Below, in pieces: positions 22,340 through 33,767 of a stretch of 64,000 bases of DNA. Position numbers and translations under genes: made by a program. Origin of the DNA: Gnetum montanum. Lineage: Eukaryota > Streptophyta > Gnetopsida > Gnetales > Gnetaceae. The stretch lies in contig MNCI01011132.1 of assembly GCA_015680685.1 (NCBI GenBank), positions 76,864-140,863 on the forward strand, read 5' to 3'. The notes under the pieces were generated by a model. It searched no databases. It saw only the letters and a list, made by a program, of their open reading frames with translations, and was not told the origin of the DNA. Numbering within the stretch: the stretch's first letter is position 1; each line of letters starts with the position of its first letter.

Positions 22340-22630
22340 CTATGTTGCTAGTTTAAGGCCATGGTGGGCCATAATGCTAGTTTAACATCTTAGTAGATGT
22401 GGGTGCTAGATTAATGTCTTAGCAGATGAGAATGCCAGTTTGAGGTCATAGTGGACTGTAGTGTCAATTTTAGTCCTTGGTAGGCCATAGTGCCAATTTT
22501 AGGCCTTAGTGGATCATAGTGCCAATTTTATGTCTTAGCAAATAGTAAGGCCTGCTTTAGGTCTTAGTAGGCCATAGTGCCCAGCTTTAGGCCTTAGTCG
22601 TCCATAGTGATAGTTCTATTTCTTAGTGGA
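22340..22630. repeat. ~30-bp minisatellite, copy group 3 (largest)
   Basis: About ten units of the type 'tagtgccaattttaggccttagtgg' occur in tandem. This is the main array of the family also seen at 8478 and 15950. Confidence 0.8.
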
Positions 22631-22929
22631 TAGTATCTAATAAAGAAAGGTTGTAAAAAATAGGTAACAATGCAAATAAATTTATGGCTACATGCATTAA
22701 TCTATGTGCATAAAATAAGAAAGATATAATAGATTGCATATATAATAAATTGTAAACAAAAAGTAACACTATATTTTTATTGTTGTCTCTAGTCATAAAG
22801 GCATGGGATGGTTAGGGTAAAATTCACTTGTGTAGACTTTCTCTAATCTTTGCAAGATTAGGAAGTGATAAGGCCTACTCTACACAAGCTTGTATTCACC
22901 ACCCCCTTCACTTAAAATGTTAAAAGGGA

Positions 22930-23700
22930 GTTAATCACATAGTATATCACATTACTTCTCATTGTCATCATTGGTTGTCTTGGGTTTTTGCCCTTCATGG
23001 CTAGGAGCTTCTTCTTGAAGCTCCACTTTGAACCCCTATTCTATGCCCACATTGTTGATAGCTAGGGGAGCCACATTGTCACCATGAATGATGATTTCAC
23101 CTCCCTCATAAGGAAGCTGAATTGGTGGATGGGTATAGAGATAACTTGTAATTGATCCAACCAAGGTCCTCTAAGGATCAGGTTGGACCCTGGTGTCTCT
23201 TCTACCACCAAGAATTTTGTATTTGTACGGAATTTTTCTCCAATTGGAGATGGACCCCTTGATGGCACCTCTTGGTCCATTGAAGAACTTAATAGTTGCA
23301 ATTTTCATAGGTTTTAACTACATAGTTAGGCCTAGGAATTAAATGATGGTGCATGGGATGATGTTGGTTGTTGCTCCATCATCAACATGCACCCAATGTA
23401 TTTTAAATTATCATGTGTATGGTTATGAATAGAGGGTTTGTAGTCACCTCACCATTCTCAGGATTAATCTTAATTTTGCTATCACAAAATGTTAAGGATG
23501 TTGATTTCTCCTTCCCTGGTGAGGGAGGAATCATTACTACATGGATATCTTTCTCATTAGTAGGAATATCCTCACTAACAAGTATGGAGGTCAACATTTT
23601 GACTAACACCTCATGATGTGTGGCAGAAGTCATAATTAGGTCATATAGGCTTAAGGTGATATTTTTATGCTTCAAGGATTACTTAACTTGGTTCATTCCA
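22930..23700 (-). pseudogene. Protease region of element A
   Basis: On minus, ATHHEVLVKML and IHVVMIPPSPG lead to the active-site block HVDDGATTNIIP (23356-23392), then FFNGPRGAIKGSI and the flap/strand block with LILRGPWLDQLQVI. LPYEGGEIIIHGD follows. The wording matches element B at 44770-45400 almost block by block. Asp-Gly-Ala survives at the active site. Several stops. Family role: maturation of the Gag-Pol polyprotein. Confidence 0.8.
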
Positions 23701-24239
23701 CTAAGGAAGTTTTTTTCATTGGTCATGGACTTGTCACCTCAGTTGTGCTTTACTTCCTCCATATGTCCCAAAAGGTGAACTTTAGTTTTAGGTTATGGCT
23801 ATTGTGCCTCTTCTTTGTTATTTTGGTTGTGGGCTTTAGTGTCCTCCTATGGCTTGTTGGTTGAAGGAGATGGGATAGAGGAGGTCATAGGTATAGCCGA
23901 TATTAGAGTGGCTTTGGTGGACCCACTCCCTTTTATGCCTCCATCTACGTGTCTCCTGTGTTGTCAAGATTTTACTTATACTTCCTCCTTTGGCTAGCTG
24001 AAATTTTTTGGTTGTTAGCCATTGGTTGTAAGGAAGAGGTAGTAGCGTTGGCTACCACAAGGAGTTGTTGTGCAATTGGTTGGGCTACAATTATTCAAGT
24101 TGTATTGGGTTGGGGAACATTGATGATAAAAGGTTCTCTTAGAGGCATTTGTGATGGTACCCTCACAATGAAAGGAGGTCTTGAGCTATGGGAAGCTAAA
24201 GAAGATCTCTCATTTTAAAGGGGTACTTGGATCATAAAT

Positions 24240-25600
24240 GGTTCTCTTACAAGTCTCTAATTGCCATCAATGTTGAATGCTGAATTAACATAAGGGCTAC
24301 CATTGGCATTCAATGGGTCTTTATAGACCTGAATTGATTAGTTTTGTGGTCAAACTAGGTTAGAGGCATCTAAGACCAATTCCCCTCTATCTATCATCTT
24401 TTGTAGGTCATCCTTTAGCACAAAGAAAACGTTTGTATCATGACTAGGTAGATGATGATAATGGTAGAAGTGGGCTAGCTTGAAGTATCTAGGAAAAACG
24501 GGATCATCTTTCATTGGCCAAGAGGGATATTTGGCTATTTCAGATAGTCACTTATGTTTCTTTCGAGTGGCTTTAGTCATTTGTTTACATTGCATGCATC
24601 CACTTCTTAATAGTTGATTAAGTAACTCAGATGGTTCTAGTATCAACTTAGTGTACTTAGACTTGTCCTTTCTTTAAGTTAGGTTTTTCTTTTGTTGATG
24701 TATTAGTCCCAGAAGTTTATGGTTAGTTACTGTAGTCATTAGTGGGGGCCTTGGGTGGGTTGACCTTCAGCCTTTGGTTCATGGTCTTGTTCTCCTTGGT
24801 CATGTGATAATATTACTTTGTTTTCTCTTTTCTTTGTCTCTTATAGCATGTTGGTTTTTATATGATATATAGGTTGAATCATGGCTGGCCTTTGTAGCAT
24901 CCTCTGTGTTTTTAGTTTATGAGAATGCTTGGCTAAGAGACCATGGATCAAGGTAGTAAAGTTTTGACTGGATGAAGTCATTAACTACTCCCTTGAGTAT
25001 GGCTAACAAGTGGGCTTTGACTATGGGCTTTGGTGTTTCATTCAATAGTTCATTCCACTACTAAATGAATTTTTGTATAGGTTAAAGGACCCTTATTTGA
25101 CCTTCATGAGTTGATCAAGTGTTGTGTCAAGCTTCAAGTTATACTTGAAGTAGTTGACAAACTAGGCTACTAAGTCTTTCAAAAAGGATATAAATCCTCT
25201 GGGTAGTGTGTGATACCAACTAAGTGCTTTCCCAGTTAAAGACATAGGGAAAATCCTCATGATGGTATGAGGCCATGGCTACAAGAGTAAACATTCAGAT
25301 TGAAATGTGATAAGGGGAGCATTAGGATCACTTTCTCTGTTATATTTTCTAAATTGTGAAATGGGGAAACTCGAAGGAAGTGTCAAGGGTGGGACTATAG
25401 GACTTATGGGATCGTCTTGGTAAAAGTCCATAATCTTGATGGTTTGTATGGTAGAAGCTTTAAGCCTCTTAATTTCCTCCATTAGGTCTTGGATCATTTG
25501 GAAGAATTGATCCAAGCCTTGTAGTGGCCCCATAGTTTGTGAGGCATGTACATAAGGTTGTAATATCTATTGTGAGGCTTTTGGTCTTGCTATGGGTTTC
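24240..25600 (-). pseudogene. Gag of Tat/Ogre-like element A
   Basis: On minus: GLDQFFQMIQDLMEEIKRLK and DFYQDDPISP (25510-25400), SQFRKYNRESDPNAPLITFQ (25370-25300), then GKALSWYHTLPRGFI, FVNYFKYNLKLDTTLDQLMKVK (25260-25090). These are the capsid hallmarks of Tat/Ogre Gag. A degenerate C-terminal motif, HLPSHDTNVFFVLKDDLQ (24400-24465), corresponds to the usual H-x-GHDTxxC block, with the Cys lost. Element B has the same order at 43550-44200. Multiple stops and frameshifts. Confidence 0.78.
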
Positions 25601-27639
25601 ATGATAGAAGGAAAATATTGTGCTATGGTTGTGGCTTGTGGGCTAAACAGAGAAAAATATGTTTATGCTAGTATTTAGGCACAAATGGGACAAACATAGT
25701 ATGTGACCCTTATGCTACAAGGGGTCTTATGATGGACCTAATGTAAGTAGTTATCAAATTTGTGGTGGTAAAACCCACCATTGATGGTTTTGTATTTTGT
25801 GGCTATGTTGCAAATGACATTGATATGTTATAATTGGTTGTTTGTGGCATTGACTACGTGTGATGTGTTACTACAATCAATGTGAAATTTGTTGTAGTAG
25901 GGAACAGAGGAGTGGAAGATGATGGCATCATGTCCATGGAGAAAACAAAGGCATTAGAGAAAGGTTCTATGACATTGGGGGATGTTTGGTTGAATACCTC
26001 TCCAAGGATTTTTTCAAGCTCACATTTTTCCCTAAATTCATCCTCTTCTTCTTGTTGTTCTCCAAAGGTAGGCTAGTCATCTTGCTCCTTTACAGTAATC
26101 AATTGGGCTAGAATGCTAGAATAGACATTGTTAAGGGGAATTTCTTTATATGGGGAAGGGATATATTCTTTCCTAGTCCTATGTATGAGCTCAAATTCCC
26201 TCTTAGCTTTATCTTCAATTCAAGGAACTAGCATGCCTACTTGTATTTTGGCACAAATGATGTATTAATGCCTACAAAATTAGTACTCTCCCCTTTGACT
26301 CTCAAAGATCGCTTACACTTAATGACTACAAGGTCATTGGGATCATACATCCTCATGACTTGTTGGTTATGATCTTCACTAGTGAAGGTGAAGGGCTATT
26401 TGGTGGATTTTTGAAAAGGCATGATTATAGTATTAATAAATGCTTAAGAATAGGCTATAAATGTTAAGATAGAAGTAAATTCTAGTAAATGGAATTCAAA
26501 AACTTAGAGAAAATAAATTTGGCAAAAAATGATATACTTACCATAATTAATAAGTGGGGAATAAGAGGGGTTTACTCCTTTACTAGAAATAGAATATTGG
26601 CAACATTGGCTTTAAACCTCACCCAAGTTGGATTCCCAAGTGCCTCAACACTAGGTATGGTAGAGGTGAAAGAAGAAGGGTGAGATAATAGAAATATCAC
26701 ACCTTCCTATTCCAACATTGGAGAGAAGGGGGAAAGTTTGAAGACCAAAATGGAAACTTGGTAGTTTCGAAAGATGTTTTTGGTAGGTTTCCAACTTTCA
26801 TCAAAAAGAAGGGAAAAGTGGGCTTGGTTGGTATGGAAACCAACATTGGTTTAGTGAGAAATATTATGGAAACAAAATTTAAATGTTTATCAAGGCTTCC
26901 ACACTAGCTTTTTTCTAGGAATTCATAACATATGTTATGAAATTCTAGCACCCAAACCACTTGTAGCTTCCACACTGAGGTTTTTGCCACTGGGAGAAGG
27001 GAATGGTAGTGTCGAGTTCATTGGGAGTTTTGGCTAAAAAAAAAGGATTTTAACTTGTAATAACAGTAGATTTGGTTATGAAACTAATTTTAGACTTCAC
27101 CAATGTTGGTCCCCCATTGCTTCCATGTTGAATATGGCCAAGGAGGGAAATAGGGGGGGGGGGGGGGGGGGGGNNNNNNNNNNNNAGGGTGCACCGGGGA
27201 TGGGGGGTGGTGGGTAGGGGGAAAGGTTGGAAACACAAAGTAAAAAGTTAGTATTTTCTCCACTAAATTTGGTTTTAGGCAACTGCTAATTCTCTCAGCT
27301 TGGAAAAATATGGGAAAAAAGTCAACTGACTGATGAGTTGAACCACCCACTTTCAGAATCTAGAAAATAGACTTTTGGCAATAAAAATAAATGGGAAAAG
27401 AGATATCAATGCTAGCTTTGGGCCTCAAAATTCATAGCAAGTGCTTAGAAAAACCAAAACCCAACCACCTTCAACTTCCATGCTATAGTTTTGGTCATAG
27501 AGGGTGAAAGACCAACATTGATTTTTCAAGGGTCTTGGCTACAAAAAATGAAGGCAAACCTTGCAAATGGCAATAAAAATAATAGATCTAGCTAAGGAAT
27601 TTAGGTAAAGGACCTTCTTCTAGCACTAAGAAAAATTGT
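25601..27639. other. Leader between 5' LTR and gag of element A
   Basis: There is no convincing protein on either strand. Words such as 'tccaacattgg' and 'ttccatgttg' recur and resemble those of the LTRs and the satellite array. A clear PBS is not recognisable next to 27640. The small open frames at 25882 and 26489 have no family features. Confidence 0.5.
27153..27185. other. Poly-G run and 12-base assembly gap
   Basis: A run of 21 G (27153-27173) is followed by 12 N (27174-27185). Open frames crossing it (27050-27350) are artefacts. Confidence 0.97.
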
Positions 27640-29184
27640 TGTGATCAAAAACCTTGATCACTGAAACAAGAACCAAGGATCCTCAGTGCAAGTAGTTCCT
27701 CAACCCTGAACCCCTAGGGCCTTTATAATAAAAGTGGAATTCAAGGTGCCCTAGTTGGTCTAGCAAATCAACCAGGAACTTAGGACATGTAAAAATGTAG
27801 AAATATGAATAGATCTTAATAATACAAAAATAATAAATTTATCTTTGAACACAAAACTCGAAACTTAAAACTTTATTGAGAAAAAAATAAAGAATAAGTT
27901 TGTGAAATTTATACAAATGGTGTCTAGTTCAAAGCTTGTTGAAGCTAAGATGATCTGCTCCATGATCTAGGTGCCAAGCTGCTCTTGATGGTATAGAACC
28001 TTCCTTTGTTGCTACAACCTTCGATTTTCTAATTTGGTCATTCAAAGTTACAATGCTTCCATGCTAGGATTTAAGAGAATGGAAGTATGGGAACTTGCAA
28101 GAACCCTTGAGTTCTTGAAAATGCCCCAAGTGTTAAGTTGTGAAAAATAGCTAAACTTTGGTGAGGATTTTCTTATCAAAAAATTCTCCACTAAAATGCT
28201 TAACTTCTTGAAAATTTTGGAGCTTATTAATGGTGTTGGAGTTTGGCTTTTATAGGTTCTTTGGGCCATGAATGGGGCTGTAAATTGGATATGATTGGAC
28301 AGCAAAATGGCTGCAAATTTGATGTAATTTCGCTACAAATTGGTTGTCAAATTTAGGTAAAATGGATGCTCAGATTTGAAGGGTTACTAAACATAGTAAG
28401 TGTTTCCAGCCATGGTCATTTTGTTTACTAAAAATAGTAACCAGGGTACCCTTTCCATGTTGGAGATGAATCTTCCATGTTAAGCTCTCCACCATGCTTG
28501 TTGAAGTGGTTGGTCAACGTTGAAGTGCATAATCTGATGACTTTTTCTTCTTGTGGTTTCCACGCTAGGGGTTTGAATTTTCCACATTGGGGGGGGGAGG
28601 AATGTCGGCGGTGGTGTGGAATTTTCCAAATCGGGGGAAAACTTTCCAAGTTGGGGTAAAATTTTCCAAGCTTGGGGGAAACTTTCTAGACTGGGGGGAA
28701 AGTTTCCAAAATGTGCCTTTGGTCTCCATGTTGAAGGGGGAAAACTTTCCAAGCTAAGGGGTAAAGTTTCCAAAATTTGCCTTAAGTCTCCACATTGAAT
28801 GGGGGAAAGTTTTTAAACCCCCTATCCTTCCATGCTAGGGTTAGGTGAGATCTACACCATTGCATGTGTTTTCAGTAGAGAAAAATGTCTACCCCTCATA
28901 AAAGCTATCAAATTACCTTTTTTGGCATTACAAAAGGCACTTTTAAAACCACCCCCTCCCCCAAAAAGGCCTAAATATAGACACCATGTGACCTTTTTCA
29001 CTTGGGGAATAAGGCTTTGACCACTTATAGAACATTTTTCAGCTCCAAAAGTATAAAATATGTGAAATTGCCCATTGTGGGTTACAATTTTCACATTTAC
29101 AATGAAATTTTTCCTTGGGCTCCATGGGGTGAAAGCTAAATGATGGAGACTAGCTATTACATGTAAACTTTTATGGTTATAACA
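27640..29184 (-). repeat. 5' LTR of element A
   Basis: On plus it runs TGTGATCA to ATAACA, that is TG...CA ends. It matches 6756-8354 and, in the U3/R part, 40559-41915. It includes the ~22-bp minisatellite at 28620-28770 (units like GGGGGAAAACTTTCCAAGT). TATA box on minus at 28971-28981. Length is 1545 bp. Confidence 0.85.
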
Positions 29185-29720
29185 TGTCTGCTAGTTAATT
29201 TTATGAAAATTTGAAAATTAGTACAACCCATGAATAATGGTACCATTAACAAGAAAGTATCATTAATTTTCTTATACAATTAATAATGCAATAAAGATTC
29301 CTTCTTAAAATTTGGGTGGAAATTATGATGGAAAGTATATTTTATAACATAGAAAAGAGATATACTTATTTGCCTATAAATAATCTTGTATGTTATTATT
29401 TTTTACACCAATTAATTCATAGAGAAAGTTGAAGGTAGTAATAAAAGATCTTGTAAAGAATGAAAAATAGTAATTTTTTTATTTTTAAAAATTTTATTTA
29501 TTTTTCAGTTGTTTATAACTTTATTCATAGCAATAAAAATTATGTTAAATAACTAGATTCATTTTCATTTATCATAGTTACTTATTATTAAGTATAATCA
29601 ACCATTATTTTGTGAATTAATTTAAATTATTCAATTTATTTAAATTTAATATGTATTTAGGTAACTACAGGAGTACAATTATTAATTTTGTATTTGTAGT
29701 TTATTTTATGACAAGACAAT
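29185..29720. other. AT-rich flank before the Merlin-type relic
   Basis: No coding potential. GCCTATAAATAATC (29371-29384) looks like a TATA box and could have served the downstream transposase. No terminal inverted repeat could be assigned. Confidence 0.35.
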
Positions 29721-29724
29721 AATT

Positions 29725-30601
29725 TCTTGAAAGGATTGAAAAGTTAGAAGATTGTATCACATTTTATCAAGGACTAGGTCTTTTACCTTGGGAAAAAATA
29801 TGTTCAACTCAAAACATATTAATGAAAATGAGAAGAGATACTTCAAAGAAAGAAGGGTGTAGATTTGTATGTCCTTAATGTGATGCCAAAGAAAGTATTT
29901 TTCATGGAACCTGGTTTTAGAACTTAAAGTTGGGGAATAAAAACCTTTTAATGAGTATGTATGATTGGTGCTAAAATTACTCAAATAAATATGTACAAGT
30001 CCAAAATCAATTATCAAAATGTATTATAATTAATTAGTTTAATTATTATAGAAATGTATGTCCAAATGTTTTGTTGAAAATTCCATTACACATTGCAAGC
30101 CTAGGGAATATTGTGGAGATTGATGAGTCAAAATTTAACAAACAAAAATATAACAAAGGTAGACTTGTAACAAATTATTGGGTATTTGGTGAAATTGAAC
30201 AAGATTATAATAATATGTTTTTGATAGCAACTAAAAATAGATCTAAAGAAATGTTGATAAATTGTAGCTATGAGTGGATTAAACCTACTAGCATTATATA
30301 TAGCGACATGTGAAAAGCCTATGACTTAGAATGACTTTGTCAACTTGAATTCGGTCATATAATAGTGAATTGTTCATTGTACTTCAAAGACCCAAACATA
30401 GGTGTTCACAACAATACTATTGAAAGCACATGGTGAGCTGTTAAAGCTCATATTCCATGGAATGGATCATGAAGAGAGCTACATGATTCTTACCTAATGA
30501 AGTATATGTGGAGAAGAAAATTTACACCCAAAAAAGAGGATGCTTTTATTATGCTTGTTAAACATATAATTGAGTTTTACATGTCTCCTCAATCAACATG
30601 A
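29725..30601 (+). pseudogene. Merlin/IS1595-type DDE transposase relic
   Basis: The length (~290 codons) equals a full Merlin transposase. In order: GLLPWEKIC, a zinc-ribbon relic CRFVCP-stop-CDA, FHGTWF (the family's GxxF block), YDWC, then VEIDESKFNKQKYNKGR (30115-30165, first Asp), WVFGEIE, FLIATKNRSKEML, IIYSDM (second Asp), KAYDLE, HIIVNCSLYFKDP, HNNTIESTW (Glu) and YLMKYMWRRKF. This is the IS1595/ISXO2-like architecture. All three acidic catalytic residues remain. Stops at 29876, 30311, 30332 and later sit largely where Trp or Arg would be usual. Terminal inverted repeats not found. Not part of a neighbouring retroelement. Confidence 0.8.
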
Positions 30602-31920
30602 TTCTCTTATATTATTGCAATGCTTCACATAATTAGATAATAATGAGTCTTTAGCAAAGTTGCAAATTTTCGTCTATTAATTTAATATTCTATAGGTCTT
30701 TATTTATTTAATGCTCTTAAATATATCTTATTATGTTTTTCAAAACATGTAATACTCTCTTGCTAATTTCATTGACAAATAAGAAAATTTTAATTTATAA
30801 GAGAAATTTAAAAAATATTTATTAAATAAAAATGTTAAAATCTATAATAAAATATAAATTAAAATTTTAATTGATAACAAATAAATGAAAAGTTAAAATT
30901 TTTTAAAACTAGGACTTAATGAGAGGTGGATTTTGAAGTTCATAATAATTTAACTAGAAGTACACCCCAAGACATATAACCAACTTTGTAACTCTTCATA
31001 GTAGTCACTTTACTTAAATACATTTAGTGTATTTTTATTAAAAAATTTGATTATATTTCTTGTATTATACCTATATTTCAATTATTAACCCCTTCCTATA
31101 TTGTAATAATGGTGATAAGTGGCTAAAGTGATTAGAAAGAAGTTGTGAATTCTAGTCCTACTTAAGGTATTATTAAATTCCTTTATAGTTCTTTTAATAT
31201 ATCATGTTGGTAATATTTTTTATAGTGTATCTATAGTTATTATTTCTAATTTTGACACCCTTATTTCTTATGTTGCAATACGTATAAGAATCATCACTTC
31301 AAGACTTAATGGTCATCCTACCAAGTGGGGTCCTAGGATGTTACTAAAATTCACTAGAGCTCAAACTTAAAAGATTGAGACAAGTTAAAATAGTCATCAC
31401 TAGAAGAAATTAAGTTCAATAAAAACATTTTCTTGTTTTCATTGATGGAGAAACTCTATTAATAGCTTAAATGAAATAGTTTCCACTTAAAAGACTCTTT
31501 CATATAGTAACAACTTGTAAAAATGTATAAATGATGATAATAATGAAATTAAAAAGCTTTAGCAAAAAATTTAATATAATTATACACTCTATAATACTTT
31601 AAAGTGATAATATCATTTTTATAAAAATTTGTTTATAAGTTCAAGTTTTAATTTAAATACAATTATGTTTTAATTCTTAGTATTATTACATAATTTTTTA
31701 AAATTATTTTAATAGGGAATGTCTAAAGAGCACCACTTGAAGTAACGGTATGGTACTTTTTTATCAAGTCATAAGACCTAGGATTAGCTTAGATGTAGCC
31801 ACTCAAAAGAGTTCAAGTTTTCATTCATCCATCAACCCTCCCAAGACCTTACCTTGGTGAGATGAGCATTAAGCTTGAGGGTAATGATCCTTTTTATAGT
31901 GAGGATTATATATTGCTAGA
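30602..31920. other. Unassigned AT-rich interval
   Basis: No coding potential. Around 31118-31160 a box A-like TGGCTAAAGTGA and a box B-like GAATTCTAGTCC lie closer together (27 bp) than in a tRNA, perhaps a deleted SINE. The tail word 'acctatatttcaattatt' at 31068-31085 resembles the SINE tails at 32190 and 32350. Confidence 0.4.
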
Positions 31921-31921
31921 G

Positions 31922-32010
31922 ATAGGTGGCTTAATTAGTTAAATCACTGTTTTGTTAGATACAAGTTTACTAGTTTGAATCATACTAAATGCATTACTTT
32001 ATTCATATAT
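31922..32010 (+). repeat. tRNA-derived SINE head
   Basis: Box A TGGCTTAATTAGTT starts at 31927 and box B AGTTTGAATC near 31971. The 44-bp spacing equals that of a tRNA gene. The tRNA fold is eroded and there is no clear acceptor stem, so it is a SINE head, not a tRNA gene. Confidence 0.6.
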
Positions 32011-32082
32011 AATTATTATAGAATATTATGTTCACTACATTTCTTAGGATGTACTTATTGTCACTATTCAAGGTTCATAACA

Positions 32083-32215
32083 ATGAGGTGTTAGCCTAAT
32101 GGTATGAATCTTAGCTTGGTAACCCTAAGGCACAAGTTTGATTCTACTAGGTAGCACTAAGTTATAAACTTCATTAAATCTTGGGGTGTACCTATGTTTC
32201 AATTATATTATGTTC
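32083..32215 (+). repeat. tRNA-derived SINE, family 2, copy 1
   Basis: Box A TAGCCTAATGG at 32092 and box B GTTTGATTC at 32135 (43 bp apart) are followed by a body 'aggtagcactaagttataaac' and tail 'acctatgtttcaatt'. The body and tail recur in the next copy. Confidence 0.72.
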
Positions 32216-32242
32216 CAATATCCCCTTTGGGATTTATTCTAA

Positions 32243-32372
32243 TGAGGTTTTAGCCTAGTGGTATGAGTCTTCACCTAGTAATCTTAGGTCATAAGCTCAA
32301 TTCTATTAGGTAGTATTGAGATATAAACTTCTATGAATCTTAGGGTATACCTATGTTTCAATTATTTCAACT
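32243..32372 (+). repeat. tRNA-derived SINE, family 2, copy 2
   Basis: Box A TAGCCTAGTGG at 32251 and box B GCTCAATTC at 32295 (44 bp apart), with the same body and 'acctatgtttcaatt' tail as the preceding copy. Both copies lie in the same direction, ~160 bp apart, and both begin after AATGAGG. Confidence 0.72.
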
Positions 32373-32399
32373 TTCAACATCCCATTATTTAATGTTTAT

Positions 32400-33765
32400 A
32401 GAGAAGCATCAATGGCTAGAATGAAAAGAGTCCTTGTAACTAACACATGTGTAAGGGCTACAAAATGCATAGTCATGAGAAGCCTTAAATAAGATAGGAA
32501 GGTAGCAATTTGAATATGAGACATATGCTCCTTTAACTATGAATTTATTGTCAAGCATAACAAATCTATTTGTTTATATTGTAATAATGTTGAATCTAAT
32601 TATACTCAAACATTGTGTAACCATAAGATTATTATGATAATTCTCTCTCAAAATATGATCTATTCCACGTATTTTAAATATTGATATTTTTTCAATAGTG
32701 ATCATGATAAATTTTCCTTTGCAAAGAATTCATTAACAAATTATTTTATATAAAAAAATCATGTATTGTATCTTGCATTTAATTTCTTTTATATTTATAG
32801 TAGAATTTGCATAAAAATTTTATAACAACTCATGCTCAAACTTTACCATATTACATTGTTAATTATATTAGAACATTACTGATACTTTCGGTGTGAAAAT
32901 TTTTAATAGTAATTGGTAGACATGGTAGGAAAGGAGAAGCATCAAAAAATAAAGAATAGAAATGGAAAATAAGTGGATAGGACTTTTACAATGCCAGGAA
33001 AGAAGAAAAATTTACGAAACAACAAAGAAAATGAGAAAGTAGATGGAATGGAAGATAGAATGATCAAAAGATAATAGCATGGACATGATGATGATTAGGA
33101 GGAAGAGGTTAAAATGGGTCAGCACCAGTAGCATCCCTTATTGTGCCATGTTCACATGTCATATCTCAATATGTTATTAATAAAAAATGTCAAATTATTC
33201 CACCATTCATTCATATTTTCTGTACTTCTTAATCTTGGATTGGTTCGGGGTTTCATTTTTAATATCTAAAAAGAAGAGTTATGACACAAGGTTTGTCTAG
33301 TTCTATAATTTACATTAGTGGGCTAAATGATTGTATGGAATGTAATAATTTTATAATAGTTACTGAATGAATGAATTTATTTATAAGCATTGTAGTTTTT
33401 ATCATATACCTATAAATTAAAGGATCAAAATGTCTTTGAAGTCCTTGTCAAGAATAGTGTTATGGTTGAGGAAATTAGGAATTTAGCAAAACTTAATAGA
33501 AATGTCTTAAGAAACAAGCCAAACATAGCTATGCAATTATGCATAAAATGATCATGATAGATTTGTCAATATTTATTATATCTATTAGCATTTACCAGGA
33601 ACATGACATGTCAATGAAACTCACTTGTTAAATTAATAACAATATAAGCTACTTTTCTGACATATCACATAGAAATCAACAAGATTACCATTTCAATCTT
33701 TGTGACCTGTTACATACAAATTACAAACCCAAGAAGCCAAATTCTAGCAATGTATAATATACTAA
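32400..33765. other. Unassigned AT-rich interval
   Basis: No open frame of note on either strand, and no repeat shared with the rest of the window. A purine-rich stretch lies at 32920-33070. Confidence 0.4.
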
Positions 33766-33767
33766 TT

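Larger units (their letters stand above)
6756..29184 (-). mobile_element. Tat/Ogre-like Ty3/gypsy retrotransposon (element A) with nested insertion
   Basis: Two diverged direct LTRs (6756-8354, 27640-29184) enclose gag, protease, RT/RNase H and integrase remnants, all on the minus strand and in gypsy order. It spans 22.4 kb, or about 17.6 kb without the nested Athila-like element at 9259-14055. That is giant even for gypsy, as known for Tat/Ogre elements. A ~7-kb non-coding block between protease and RT holds a satellite-like array and an antisense accessory ORF, features previously described in the Tat lineage. The LTRs differ at many positions, so the insertion is old. Flanking 5-mers (attat / tgtct) do not match, so no target-site duplication is visible. 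Confidence 0.85.

Noticed and set aside
23403-24218. Plus-strand frames opposite to gag-protease of element A
   Set aside because: They are shadows of the minus-strand protease and gag; no conserved features of their own.
27050-27350. Proline-rich open frames with X residues
   Set aside because: They are produced by the poly-G run and the N gap.
28428-28798. Repetitive frames rich in Ser-Pro-Phe or Lys-Leu
   Set aside because: They are translations of the 22-bp LTR minisatellite, on both strands.
6751-29189. Target-site duplication for element A
   Set aside because: The bases just outside the proposed LTR ends (attat and tgtct) do not match.
31922-32372. tRNA genes
   Set aside because: Box A and B are present but acceptor and anticodon stems do not form and tails are shared; SINE heads fit better.
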